Assembly: GCF_029227915.1 (NCBI RefSeq)
Contig: NC_079878.1
Span: 32,763,501-32,827,500 of the forward strand
DNA length: 64,000 nt
Direction: 5' to 3'
DNA from: Hydractinia symbiolongicarpus
Taxonomy: Eukaryota; Cnidaria; Hydrozoa; Anthoathecata; Hydractiniidae
Numbering within the stretch: position 1 is the stretch's first letter; every line of letters begins with the position of its first letter. Below are positions 25,543-39,060 of the stretch, piece by piece. Made by a program: the position numbers and the translations under genes. A model generated the notes under the pieces. The model had not been told where the DNA came from. It saw nothing but the letters and a program-made list of their open reading frames with translations, and made no database searches.

Positions 25543-28500
25543 ACGGGCCAAGCCCGGGATTTACGGGAAATCGCGGGTTTTTGTTTGCCGGCGATTAAAC
25601 TTCTTTCATTAACCGTCTCATCAAAAATGAAAACATTTTTTGAAAACTACAAGTCTCATGCGTTTTAGTGGTGAAAAAAAAAATTAAAAAATCGTTCGGG
25701 AAATGAGTTTACTCCCTGGGTACTTTCTTTGTGTACATTCGACTATACGGGCCAAGCCCGGGATTTACGGGAAATCGCGGGATTTCGTTTGCCGGCGATT
25801 AAACTTCTTTCATTAACCGTCTCAATTAAAATGAAAACATTTTTGAAAACTACAAGTCTCATGCGTTTTAGTGGTGAAAAAAAAAATTAAAAAATCGTTC
25901 GGGAAATGCGTATACTCCCTGGGTACTTTCTTTGTATACTTTTGACTATACGGGACGAGTCCAGGATTTACGGGAAGTCGCGGGTTTTCGTTTGCCGGCG
26001 TTTAAACTTCTTTTATTCAGCGTCTCATCAAAAATGAAAACATTTTTAAAAACTACAAGTCTCATGGGCTTTAGTGGTGAAATAATAATTTAAAAAATCG
26101 TTCGGGAAATGAGTTTACTCCCTGGTTACTTTCTTTGTATACTTTTGACTATACGGGCCGAGTCCGGGATTTACGGGAAATCGCAGGTTTTCGTTTGCCG
26201 GCGATTAAACTTCTTTTATTCAGCGTCTCATCAAAAATGAAAACATTTTTGAAAACTACAAGTCTCATGCGTTTTAGTGGTGAAAAAATAATTTAAAAAA
26301 TCGTTCGGGAAATGAGTTTACTCCCTGGGTACTTTCTTTGTATACTTTTGACTATGCGGGCCGAGTCCGGGGTTTACGGGAAATGGCGGGTTTTCGTTTG
26401 CCGGCGATTAAACTTCTTTTATTCAGCGTCTCATCAAAAATGAAAACATTTTTAAAAACTACAAGTCTCATGCGTTTTAGTGGTGAAAAAATAATTTAAA
26501 AAATCGTTCGGGAAACGAGTTTACTCCCTGGGTACTTTCTTTGTATACTTTTGATTATACGGGCCGAGTCCAGGGTGTTCGGGAAATGGCGTGTTTTCGT
26601 TTGCCGGCGATTAAACTTCTTTTATTCAGCGTCTCATCAAAAATGAAAACATTTTTAAAAACTACAAGTCTCATGGGCTTTAGTGGTGAAATAATAATTT
26701 AAGAAATCGTTCGAGAAATGAGTTTACACCCTGGGTACTTTCTTTGTATACTTTGACTACACGGGCCGAGTCCGGGATTTACGGGAAATCGCAGGTTTTC
26801 GTTTGCCGGCGAATAAACTTCTTTCATTCAGCGTCTCATCAAAAATGAAAACATTTTTGAAAACTGCAAGTCTCATGCGTTTTAGTGGTGAAAATATAAT
26901 TTAAAAAATCGTTCGGGAAATGAGTTTACTTCCTGGGTACTTTCTTTGTATACTTTTGACTATACGGGCCGAGTCCGGGATTTACGGGAAGTCGCGGGTT
27001 TTCGTTTGCCGGCGATTAAACTTCTTTTATTCAGCGTTTCATCAAAAATGAAAACATTTTCAGAAACTGCAAGTCTCATGGGCTTTAGTGGTGAAATAAT
27101 AATTTAAAAAATCGTTCGGGAAATGAGTTTTCACCCTGGGTACTTTCTTTGTATACTTTTGACTATACGGTCCAAGCCCGGGATTTACGGGAAATCGCGG
27201 GATTTCTTTTGCCGGCGATTAAACCTCTTTCATTAAGCGTCTCATCAAAAATGAAAACATTTTTAAAAACTATAAGTTTCATGGGTTTTAGTGGTGAAAT
27301 AATAATTTAAAAAATCGTTCGGGAAATGAGTTTACTCCCTGGGTACTTTCTTTGTATACTTTTGACTATACGGGCCGAGTCCGGGATTTACGGGAAATCG
27401 CGGGTTTTTGTTTTCCGGCGATTAAACCTCTTCCATTAAGCGTCTCATCAAAAATGAAAACATTTCGGAAAACTACAAGTCTCATGCGTTTTAGTGGTGA
27501 AAAAATAATTTAAAAAATCGTTCGGGAAAGGAGTTTACTCCCTGGTTACTTTGTTTGTATACTTTTGACTATACGGGATGAGTCCGGGATTTACGGGAAA
27601 TCGCGGATTTTCGTTTGCCGGCGATTAAACTTCTTTTACTCAGCGTCCCATCAAATATGAAAATATTTTTGAAAACTACAAGTCTCATGCGTTTAGTGGG
27701 AAAAAAATAATATAAAAAATCGTTCGGGAAATGAGTTCACTCCCTGGGTACTTTCTTTGTATACTTTTGACTATACGGGTCGAGTCCGGGGTTTACGGGA
27801 AATGGCGGGTTTTCGTTTGCCGTCGATTAAACTTCTTTTATTCAGCGTCTCATCAAAAATGAAAACATTTTTGAAAACTACAAGTCTCATACGTTTTAGT
27901 GGTGAAAAGATAATTTAAAAAATCGTTTTGGAAATGAGTTTACTCACAGGGTACTTTCTTTGTATACATTCGACTATACGGGCCAAGCCAGGGATTTACG
28001 GGAAATCGCGGGTTTTCGTTTGCTGGCGATTAAACCACTTTCATTAGGCGTTTCATCAAAAATGAAAACATTTCTGAAAACTACAAGTCTCATGCGTTTT
28101 AGTGGTGAAAAAATAATTTAAAAAATCGTTCGGGAAATGAGTTTACTCCCTGGGTACTTTCTTTGTATACTTTTGACTATACGGGCCGAGTCTGGGATTT
28201 ACGGGAAATCGCGGATTTTCGTTTGCCGGCGATTAAACTTCTTTTATTCAGCGTCCCATCAAATATGAAAATATGTTTGAAAACTACAAGTCTCATGCGT
28301 TTAGTGGTAAAAAAATAATATCAAAAATCGTTCGGGAAATGAGTTAATCCCTGGGTACTTTCTTTGTATACTTTTGACTATACGGATCGAGTCCGGGGTT
28401 TACGGGAAATGGCGGGTTTTCGATTGCCGTCGATTAAACTTCTTTTATTCAGCGTCTCATCAAAAATGAAAACATTTTTGAAAACTGCAAGTCTCATGCG

Positions 28501-28787
28501 TTTTAGTGGTGAAAAGATAATTTAAAAAATCGATTTGGAAATGAGTTTACTCACAGGGTACTTTCTTTGTATACATTCGACTATACGGGCCAAGACCGGG
28601 ATTTACGGGAAATTGCGGGTTTTCGTTTGGTGGCGATTAAACCACTTTCTTTAAGCGTCTCATCAAAAATGAAAACATTTCTGAAAAATACAAGTCTCAT
28701 GCGTTTTAGTGGTGAAAAAATAATTTAAAACATCGTTCGGGAAATGAGTTTACTCACAGGATACTTTCTTTGTATACATTCAACTAT
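25543..28787 (+). repeat. Complete 16-monomer higher-order repeat (3245 bp)
   Basis: This is an unbroken run of sixteen types: F (25543), G, H, I, J, K, L (about 26750), M, N, O, A (about 27572), B, C, A', D, E. It is followed at 28788 by F again, exactly 3245 bp on. Every shorter repeat unit in the left and middle of the window can be written as this order with types omitted, so I take it as the parental HOR. It is the only place in the window where I found all sixteen in sequence. The next cycle breaks after J. Confidence 0.85.
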
Positions 28788-30123
28788 ACGGGCCAAGCCC
28801 GGGATTTACGGGAAATCGCGGGTTTTTGTTTGCCGGCGATTAAACTTCTTTCATTAACCGTCTCATCAAAAATGAAAACATTTTTGAAAACTACAAGTCT
28901 CATGCGTTTTAGTGGTGAAAAAAAAAATTAAAAAATCGTTCGGGAAATGAGTTTACTCCCTGGGTACTTTCTTTGTATACATTCGACTATACGGGCCAAG
29001 CCCGGGATTTACGGGAAATCGCGGGATTTCGTTTGCCGGCGATTAAACTTCTTTCATTACCCGTCTCATCAAAAATGAAAACATTTTTGAAAACTACAAG
29101 TCTCATGCGTTTTAGTGGTGAAAAAAAAAATTAAAAAATCGTTCGGGAAATGCGTTTACTCCCTGGGTACTTTCTTTGTATACTTTTGACTATACGGGAC
29201 GAGTCCAGGATTTACGGGAAGTCGCGGGTTTTCGTTTGCCGGCGTTTAAACTTCTTTTATTCAGCGTCTCATCAAAAATGAAAACATTTTTAAAAACTAC
29301 AAGTCTCATGGGCTTTAGTGGTGAAATAATAATTTAAAAAATCGTTCGGGAAATGAGTTTACTCCCTGGGTACTTTCTTTGTATACTTTTGACTATACGG
29401 GCCGAGTCCGGGATTTACGGGAAATCGCAGGTTTTCGTTTGCCGGCGATTAAACTTCTTTTACTCAGCGTCTCATCAAAAATGAAAACATTTTTGAAAAC
29501 TACAAGTCTCATGCGTTTTAGTGTTGAAAAAATAATTTAAAAAATCGTTCGGGAAATGAGATTACTCCCTGGGTACTTTCTTTGTATACTTTTGACTATG
29601 CGGGCCGAGTCCGGGGTTTACGGGAAATGGCGGGTTTTCGTTTGCCGGCAATTAAACTTCTTTTATTCAGCGTCTCATCAAAAATGAAAACATTTTTGAA
29701 AACTACAAGTCTCATACGTTTTAGTGGTGAAAAGATAATTTAAAAAATCGTTTTGGAAATGAGTTTACTCACAGGGTACTTTCTTTGTATACATTCGACT
29801 ATACGGGCCAAGCCCGGGATTTACGGGAAATCGCGGGTTTTCGTTTGCTGGCGATTAAACCACTTTCATTAGGCGTTTCATCAAAAATGAAAACATTTCG
29901 GAAAACTACAAGTCTCATGCGTTTTAGTGGTGAAAAAATAATTTAAAAAATCGTTCGGGAAATGAGTTTACTCCCTGGGTACTTTCTTTGTATACTTTTG
30001 ACTATACGGGCCGAGTCCGGGATTTACGGGAAATCGCGGATTTTCGTGTGCCGGCGATTAAACTTCTTTTATTCAGCGTCCCATCAAATATGAAAATATT
30101 TTTGAAAACTACAAGTCTCATGC
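28788..30123 (+). repeat. Second cycle start F-G-H-I-J/B-C-A'
   Basis: This continues the parental order from F to I. A J/B hybrid (CTATGCGGGCC at the start, CATACG at the end, about 29600-29760) then jumps to C and A', skipping K to O and A. It parallels 23310-24645 at offset 5478. Compared with the preceding cycle, F and G carry ATCAAAAATG rather than the AATTAAAATG form and lack GTGTAC, so the two neighbouring cycles are older relatives and not fresh copies. Confidence 0.75.
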
Positions 30124-33100
30124 GTTTAGTGGTAAAAAAATAATATCAAAAATCGTTCGGGGAATGAGTTAATCCCTGGGTACTTTCTTTGTATACTTTT
30201 GACTATACGGATCGAGTCCAGGGTTTACGGGAAATGGCGGGTTTTCGATTGCCGTCGATTAAACTTCTTTTATTCAGCGTCTCATCAAAAATGAAAACAT
30301 TTTTGAAAACTACAAGTCTCATGTGTTTTAGTGGTGAAAAGATAATTTAAAAAATCGATTTGGAAATGAGTTTACTCACAGGGTACTTTCTTTGTATACA
30401 TTCGACTATACGGGCCAAGACCGGGATTTACGGGAAATCGCGGGTTTTCGTTTGGTGGCGATTAAACCACTTTCATTAAGCGTCTCATCAAAAATGAAAA
30501 CATTTCTGAAAACTACAAGTCTCATGCGTTTTAGTGGTGAAAAAATAATTTAAAACATCGTTCGGGAAATGAGTTTACTCACAGGATACTTTCTTTGTAT
30601 ACATTCAACTATACGGACCAAGCCCGGGATTTACGGGAAATCGCGGGTTTTTGTTTGCCGGCGATTAAACTTCTTTCATTAACCGTCTCATCAAAAATGA
30701 AAACATTTTTTGAAAACTACAAGTCTCATGCGTTTTAGTGGTGAAAAAAAATAATTAAAAAATCGTTCGGGAAATGAGTTTACTCCCTGGGTACTTTCTT
30801 TGTGTACATTCGACTATACGGGCCAAGCCCGGGATTTACGGGAAATCGCGGGTTTTCGTTTGCCGGCGTTTAAACTTCTTTTATTCAGCGTCTCATCAAA
30901 AATGAAAACATTTTTAAAAACTACAAGTCTCATGGGCTTTAGTGGTGAAATAATAATTTAAAAAATCGTTCGGGAAATGAGTTTACTCCCTGGGTACTTT
31001 CTTTGTATACTTTTGACTATACGGGCCGAGTCCGGGATTTACGGGAAATCGCAGGTTTTCGTTTGCCGGCGATTAAACTTCTTTTATTCAGCGTCTCATC
31101 AAAAATGAAAACATTTTTGAAAACTACAAGTCTCATGCGTTTTAGTGGTGAAAAAATAATTTAAAAAAATCGTTCGGGAAATGAGTTTACTCCCTGGGTA
31201 CTTTCTTTATATACTTTTGACTATGCGGGCCGAGTCCGGGGTTTACGGGAAATGGCGGGTTTTCGTTTGCCGGCGATTAAACTTCTTTTATTCAGCGTCT
31301 CATCAAAAATGAAAACATTTTTAAAAACTACAAGTCTCATGCGTTTTAGTGGTGAAAAAATAATTTAAAAAATCGTTCGGGAAATGAGTTTACTCCCTGG
31401 GTACTTTCTTTGTATACTTTTGATTATACGGGCCGAGTCCAGGGTGTTCGGGAAATGGCGTGTTTTCTTTTGCCGGCGATTAAACTTCTTTTATTCAGCG
31501 TTTCATCAAAAATGAAAACATTTTTAAAAACTACAAGTCTCATGGGCTTTAGTGGTGAAATAATAATTCAAGAAATCGTTCGAGAAATGAGTTTACACCC
31601 TGGGTACTTTCTTTGTATACTTTGACTACACGGGCCGAGTCCGGGATTTACGGGAAATCGCAGGTTTTCGTTTGCCGGCGAATTAACTTCTTTCATTCAG
31701 CGTCTCATCAAAAATGAAAACATTTTTGAAAACTGCAAGTCTCATGCGTTTTAGTGGTGAAAATATAATTTAAAAAATCGTTCGGGAAATGAGTTTACTT
31801 CCTGGGTACTTTCTTTGTATACTTTTGACTATACGGGCCGAGTCCGGGATTTACGGAAAGTCGCGGGTTTTCGTTTGCCGGCGATTAAACTTCTTTTATT
31901 CAGCGTCTCATCAAAAATGAAAACATTTTCAGAAACTACAAGTCTCATGGGCTTTAGTGGTGAAATAATAATTTAAAAAATCGTTCGGGAAATGAGTTTT
32001 CACCCTGGGTACTTTCTTTGTATACTTTTGACTATACGGTCCAAGCCCGGGATTTACGGGAAATCGCGGGATTTCCTTTGCTGGCGATTAAACCTCTTTC
32101 ATTAAGCGTCTCATCAAAAATGAAAACATTTTTAAAAACTATAAGTTTCATGGGTTTTAGTGGTGAAATAATAATTTAAAAAATCGTTCGGGAAATGAGT
32201 TTACTCCCTGGGTACTTTCTTTGTATACTTTTGACTATACGGGCCGAGTCCGGGATTTACGGGAAATCGCGGGTTTTTGTTTTCCGGCGATTAAACCTCT
32301 TTCATTAAGCGTCTCATCAAAAATGAAAACATTTCTGAAAACTACAAGTCTCATGCGTTTTAGTGGTGAAAAAATAATTTAAAAAATCGTTCAAAAAATG
32401 AGTTTACTCCCTGGGTACTTTCTTTGTATACTTTTGACTATACGGGCCGAGTCCGGGATTTACGGGAAATCGCGGATTTTCGTTTGCCGGCGATTAAACT
32501 TCTTTTACTCAGCGTCCCATCAAATATGAAAATATTTTTGAAAACTACAAGTCTCATGCGTTTTGTGGGAAAAAAATAATATAAAAAATCGTTCGGGAAA
32601 TGAGTTCACTCCCTGGGTACTTTCTTTGTATACTTTTGACTATACGGGTCGAGTCCAAGGTTTACGGGAAATGGCGGGTTTTCGTTTGCCGTCGATTAAA
32701 CTTCTTTTATTCAGCGTCTCATCAAAAATGAAAACATTTTTGAAAACTACAAGTCTCATACGTTTTAGTGGTGAAAAGATAATTTAAAAAATCGTTTCGG
32801 AAATGAGTTTACTCACAGGGTACTTTCTTTGTATACATTCGACTATACGGGCCAAGCCCGGGATTTACGGGAAATCGCGGGTTTTCATTTGCTGGCGATT
32901 AAACCACTTTCATTAGGCGTTTCATCAAAAATGAAAACATTTCTGAAAACTACAAGTCTCATGCGTTTTAGTGGTGAAAAAATAATTTAAAAAATCGTTC
33001 GGGAAATGAGTTTACTCCCTGGGTACTTTCTTTGTATACTTTTGACTATACGGGCCGAGTCCGGGATTTACGGGAAATCGCGGATTTTCGTTTGCCGGCG

Positions 33101-34232
33101 ATTAAACTTCTTTTATTCAGCGTCCCATCAAATATGAAAATATTTTTGAAAACTACAAGTCTCATGCGTTTAGTGGTAAAAAAATAATATCAAAAATCGT
33201 TCGGGAAATGAGTTAATTCCTGGGTACTTTCTTTGTATACTTTTGACTATACGGATCGAGTCCGGGGTTTACGGGAAATGGCGGGTTTTCGATTGCCGTC
33301 GATTAAACTTCTTTTATTCAGCGTCTCATCAAAAATGAAAACATTTTTGAAAACTACAAGTCTCATGCGTTTTAGTGGTGAAAAGATAATTTAAAAAATC
33401 GATTTGGAAATGAGTTTACTCACAGGGTACTTTCTTTGTATACATTCGACTATACGGGACAAGACCGGGATTTACGGGAAATTGCGGGTTTTCGTTTGGT
33501 GGCGATTAAACCACTTTCATTAAGCGTCTCATCAAAAATGAAAACATTTCTGAAAAATACAAGTCTCATGCGTTTTAGTGGTGAAAAAATAATTTAAAAC
33601 ATCGTTCGGGAAATGAGTTTACTCACAGGATACTTTCTTTGTATACATTCAACTATACGGGCCAAGCCCGGGATTTACTGGAAATCGCGGGTTTTTGTTT
33701 GCCGGCGATTAAACTTCTTTCATTAACCGTCTCATCAAAAATGAAAACATTTTTGAAAACTACAAGTCTCATGCGTTTTAGTGGTGAAAAAATAATTTAA
33801 AAAATCGTTCGGGAAATGAGTTTACTCCCTGGGTACTTTCTTTGTATACTTTTGACTATGCGGGCCGAGTCCGGGGTTTACGGGAAATGGCGGGTTTTCG
33901 TTTGCCGGCGATTAAACTTCTTTTATTCAGCGTCTCATCAAAAATGAAAACATTTTTAAAAACTACAAGTCTCATGCGTTTTAGTTGTGAAAAAATAATT
34001 TAAAAAATCGTTCGGGAAATGAGTTTACTCCCTGGGTACTTTCTTTGTATACTTTGACTACACGGGCCGAGTCCGGGATTTACGGGAAATCGCAGGTTTT
34101 CGTTTGCCGGCGAATAAACTTCTTTCATTCAGCGTCTCATCAAAAATGAAAACATTTTTGAAAACTGCAAGTCTCATGCGTTTTAGTGGTGAAAATATAA
34201 TTTAAAAAATCGTTCGGGAAATGAGTTTACTT
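30124..34232 (+). repeat. Long-cycle mosaic D-E-F-H-I-J-K-L-M-N-O-A-B-C-A'-D-E-F-J-L
   Basis: About twenty monomers run in canonical order with three skips: G is lost at an F/H junction (about 30830), and G to I and then K are lost around F-J-L (33665-34065). The L anchor recurs at 31619 and 34051 (2432 bp, 12 monomers). E at about 33460 has GGGACAAGACC, and F at about 33675 has TTTACTGGAAATCG. The same pair occurs again near 43191, 47651 and 49071, which links this segment to those blocks. Confidence 0.78.
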
Positions 34233-36664
34233 CCTGGGTACTTTCTTTGTATACTTTTGACTATACGGGCCGAGTCCGGGATTTACGGGAAGTCGAGGGT
34301 TTTCGTTTGCCGGCGATTAAACTTCTTTTATTCAGCGTCTCATCAAAAATGAAAACATTTTCAGAAACTACAAGTCTCATGGGCTTTAGTGGTGAAATAA
34401 TAATTTAAAAAATCGTTCGGGAAATGAGTTTTCACCCTGGGTACTTTCTTTGTATACTTTTGACTATACGGTCCAAGCCCGGGATTTACGGGAAATCGCG
34501 GGATTTCCTTTGCCGGCGATTAAACCTCTTTCATTAAGCGTCTCATCAAAAATGAAAACATTTTTAAAAACTATAAGTTTCATGGGTTTTAGTGGTGAAA
34601 TAATAATTTAAAAAATCGTTCAAGAAATGAGTTTACTCCCTGGGTACTTTCTTTGTATACTTTTGACTATACGGGCCGAGTCCGGGATTTACGGGAAATC
34701 GCGGGTTTTTGTTTTCCGGCGATGAAACCTCTTTCATTAAGCGTCTCATCAAAAATGAAAACATTTCTGAAAACTACAAGTCTCATGCGTTTTAGTGGTG
34801 AAAAAATAATTTAAAAAATCGTTCGGGAAATGAGTTTACTCCCTGGGTACTTTCTTTGTATACTTTTGACTATACGGGCCGAGTCCGGGGTTTACGGGAA
34901 ATGGCGGGTTTTCGTTTGCCGTCGATTAAACTTCTTTTATTCAGCGTCTCATCAAAAATGAAAACATTTTTGAAAACTACAAGTCTCATACGTTTTAGTG
35001 GTGAAAAGATAATTTAAAAAATCGTTTTGGAAATGAGTTTACTCACAGGGTACTTTCTTTGTATACATTCGACTATACGGGCCAAGCCCGGGATTTACGG
35101 GAAATCGCGGGTTTTCGTTTGCTGGCGATTAAACCACTTTCATTAGGCGTTTCATCAAAAATGAAAACATTTCTGAAATCTACAAGTCTCATGCGTTTTA
35201 GTGGTGAAAAAATAATTTAAAAAATCGTTCGGGAAATGAGTTTACTCCCTGGGTACTTTCTTTGTATACTTTTGACTATACGGGCCGAGTCCGGGATTTA
35301 CGGGAAATCGCGGATTTTCGTTTGCCGGCGATTAAACTTCTTTTATTCAGCGTCCCATCAAATATGAAAATATTTTTGAAAACTACAAGTCTCATGCGTT
35401 TAGTGGTAAAAAAATAATATCAAAAATCGTTCGGGAAATGAGTTAATCCCTGGGTACTTTCTTTGTATACTTTTGACTATACGGGCCGAGTCCGGGATTT
35501 ACGGGAAGTCGAGGGTTTTCGTTTGCCGGCGATTAAACTTCTTTTATTCAGCGTCTCATCAAAAATGAAAACATTTTCAGAAACTACAAGTCTCATGGGC
35601 TTTAGTGGTGAAATAATAATTTAAAAAATCGTTCGGGAAATGAGTTTTCACCCTGGGTACTTTCTTTGTATACTTTTGACTATACGGTCCAAGCCCGGGA
35701 TTTACGGGAAATCGCGGGATTTCCTTTGCCGGCGATTAAACCTCTTTCATTAAGCGTCTCATCAAAAATGAAAACATTTTTAAAAACTATAAGTTTCATG
35801 GGTTTTAGTGGTGAAATAATAATTTAAAAAATCGTTCAAGAAATGAGTTTACTCCCTGGGTACTTTCTTTGTATACTTTTGACTATACGGGCCGAGTCCG
35901 GGATTTACGGGAAATCGCGGGTTTTTGTTTTCCGGCGATGAAACCTCTTTCATTAAGCGTCTCATCAAAAATGAAAACATTTCTGAAAACTACAAGTCTC
36001 ATGCGTTTTAGTGGTGAAAAAATAATTTAAAAAATCGTTCGGGAAATGAGTTTACTCCCTGGGTACTTTCTTTGTATACTTTTGACTATACGGGCCGAGT
36101 CCGGGGTTTACGGGAAATGGCGGGTTTTCGTTTGCCGTCGATTAAACTTCTTTTATTCAGCGTCTCATCAAAAATGAAAACATTTTTGAAAACTACAAGT
36201 CTCATACGTTTTAGTGGTGAAAAGATAATTTAAAAAATCGTTTTGGAAATGAGTTTACTCACAGGGTACTTTCTTTGTATACATTCGACTATACGGGCCA
36301 AGCCCGGGATTTACGGGAAATCGCGGGTTTTCGTTTGCTGGCGATTAAACCACTTTCATTAGGCGTTTCATCAAAAATGAAAACATTTCTGAAATCTACA
36401 AGTCTCATGCGTTTTAGTGGTGAAAAAATAATTTAAAAAATCGTTCGGGAAATGAGTTTACTCCCTGGGTACTTTCTTTGTATACTTTTGACTATACGGG
36501 CCGAGTCCGGGATTTACGGGAAATCGCGGATTTTCGTTTGCCGGCGATTAAACTTCTTTTATTCAGCGTCCCATCAAATATGAAAATATTTTTGAAAACT
36601 ACAAGTCTCATGCGTTTAGTGGTAAAAAAATAATATCAAAAATCGTTCGGGAAATGAGTTAATC
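34233..36664 (+). repeat. Six-monomer tandem duplication M-N-O-B-C-A' (1216 bp)
   Basis: Copy 1 is 34233-35448 and copy 2 is 35449-36664. Private variants repeat exactly 1216 bp apart: GAAGTCGAGGG (about 34291, 35507), CGTTCAAGAAATG, GCGATGAAACC (about 34719, 35935) and CTGAAATCTACAAG (about 35174, 36390). I saw no difference between the copies by eye, so this is one of the youngest duplications here. Type A is missing between O and B. Confidence 0.93.
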
Positions 36665-39060
36665 CCTGGGTACTTTCTTTGTATACTTTTGACTATACGG
36701 ATCGAGTCCGGGGTTTACGGGAAATGGCGGGTTTTCGATTGCCGTCGATTAAACTTCTTTTATTCACCGTCTCATCAAAAATGAAAACATTTTTGAAAAC
36801 TACAAGTCTCATGCGTTTTAGTGGTGAAAAGATAATTTAAAAAATCGATTTGGAAATGAGTTTACTCACAGGGTACTTTCTTTGTATACATTCGACTATA
36901 CGGGCCAAGACCGGGATTTACGGGAAATTGCGGGTTTTTGTTTGGTGGCGATTAAACCACTTTCATTAAGCGTCTCATCAAAAATGAAAACATTTCTGAA
37001 AAATACAAGTCTCATGCGTTTTAGTGGTGAAAAAATAATTTAAAACATCGTTCGGGAAATGAGTTTACTCACAGGATACTTTCTTTGTATACATTCAACT
37101 ATACGGGCCAAGCCCGAGATTTACGGGAAATCGCGGGTTTTTGTTTGCCGGCGATTAAACTTCTTTCATTAACCGTCTCATCAAAAATGAAAACATTTTT
37201 GAAAACTACAAGTCTCATGCGTTTTAGTGGTGAAAAAAAAAATTAAAAAATCGTTCGGGAAATGAGTTTACTCCCTGGGTACTTTCTTTGTATACATTCG
37301 ACTATACGGGCCAAGCCCGGGATTTACGGGAAATCGCGAGATTTCGTTTGCCGGCGATTAAACTTCTTTCATTAACCGTCTCATCAAAAATGAAAACATT
37401 TTTGAAAACTACAAGTCTCATGCATTTTAGTGGTGAAAAAAAAAATTAAAAAATCGTTCGGGAAATGCGTTTACTCCCTGGGTACTTTCTTTGTATACTT
37501 TTGACTATATACGGGACGAGTCCAGGATTTACGGGAAGTCGCGGGTTTTCGTTTGCCGGCGTTTAAACTTCTTTTATTCAGCGTCTCATCAAAAATGAAA
37601 ACATTTTTAAAAACTACAAGTCTCATGGGCTTTAGTGGTGAAATAATAATTTAAAAAATCGTTCGGGAAATGAGTTTACTCCCTGGGTACTTTCTTTGTA
37701 TACTTTTGACTATACGGGCCGAGTCCGGGATTTACGGGAAATCGCAGGTTTTCGTTTGCCGGCGATTAAACTTCTTTTATTCAGCGTCTCATCAAAAATG
37801 AAAACATTTTTGAAAACTACAAGTCTCATGCGTTTTAGTGGTGAAAAAATAATTTAAAAAATCGTTCGGGAAATGAGTTTACTCCCTGGGTACTTTCTTT
37901 GTATACTTTTGACTATGCGGGCCGAGTCCGGTGTTTACGGGAAATGGCGGGTTTTCGTTTGCCGGCAATTAAACTTCTTTTATTCAGCGTCTCATCAAAA
38001 ATGAAAACATTTTTAAAAACTACAAGTCTCATGCGTTTTAGTGGTGAAAAAATAATTTAAAAAATCGTTCGGGAAATGAGTTTACTCCCTGGGTACTTTC
38101 TTTGTATACTTTTGATTATACGGGCCGAGTCCAGGGTGTACGGGAAATGGCGTGTTTTCGTTTGCCGGCGATTAAACTTCTTTTATTCAGCGTCTCATCA
38201 AAAATGAAAACATTTTTAAAAACTACAAGTCTCATGGGCTTTAGTGGTGAAATAATAATTTAAGAAATCGTTCGAGAAATGAGTTTACACCCTGGGTACT
38301 TTCTTTGTATACTTTGACTACACGGGCCGAGTCCGGGATTTACGGGAAATCGCAGGTTTTCGTTTGCCGGCGAATAAACTTCTTTCATTCAGCGTTTCAT
38401 CAAAAATGAAAACATTTTTGAAAACTGCAAGTCTCATGCGTTTTAGTAGTGAAAATATAATTTAAAAAATCGTTCGGGAAATGAGTTTACTTCCTGGGTA
38501 CTTTCTTTGTATACTTTTGACTATACGGGCCGAGTCCGGGATTTACGGGAATTCGCGGGTTTTCGTTTGCCGGCGATTAAACTTCTTTTATTCAGCGTCT
38601 CATCAAAAATGAAAACATTTTCAGAAACTACAAGTCTCATGGGCTTTAGTTGTGAAATAATAATTTAAAAAATCGTTCGGGAAATGAGTTTACACCCTGG
38701 GTACTTTCTTTGTATACTTTTGACTATACGGGCCGAGTACGGGGTTTACGGGAAATGGCGGGTTTTCGTTTGGCGGCGATTAAACTTCTTTTATTCAGGA
38801 TCTCATCAAAAATGAAAACATTTTTAAAAACTACAAGTCTCATGCGTTGTAGTGGTGAAAAAATAATTTAAAAAATCGTTCGGAAAATGAGTTTACTCCC
38901 TGGGTAATTTCTTTGTATACTTTTGACTATACGGGCCGATTCCGGGGTTTACGGGAAATGGCGGGTTTTCGTTTGCCAGCGATTAAACTTCTTTTATTCA
39001 GCGTCTCATCAAAAATGAAAACATTTTTGAAAACTACAAGTCTCATGCGTTTTAGTGGTG
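36665..39060 (+). repeat. Cycle stretch D-E-F-G-H-I-J-K-L-M-P-Q
   Basis: Twelve monomers run in order from D to M, then two types typical of the right half: P (GAGTACGGGG, TTGGCGGCG, CAGGATCTC) and Q (CGATTCCGGGG, GCCAGCG). Segment 36578-38798 matches 45300-47518, with private markers GTCTCATGCATTTTAG, GAGTCCGGTG and TTAGTAGTGAAAATA. The offset drops from 8722 to 8720 because of a 2-bp TA insertion here (GACTATATACGG, about 37505). Confidence 0.8.

Noticed and set aside
37500-37515. TA insertion GACTATATACGG as a functional site
   Set aside because: It is a single 2-bp duplication in one monomer, absent from the related copy near 46220. It is useful only as a marker.
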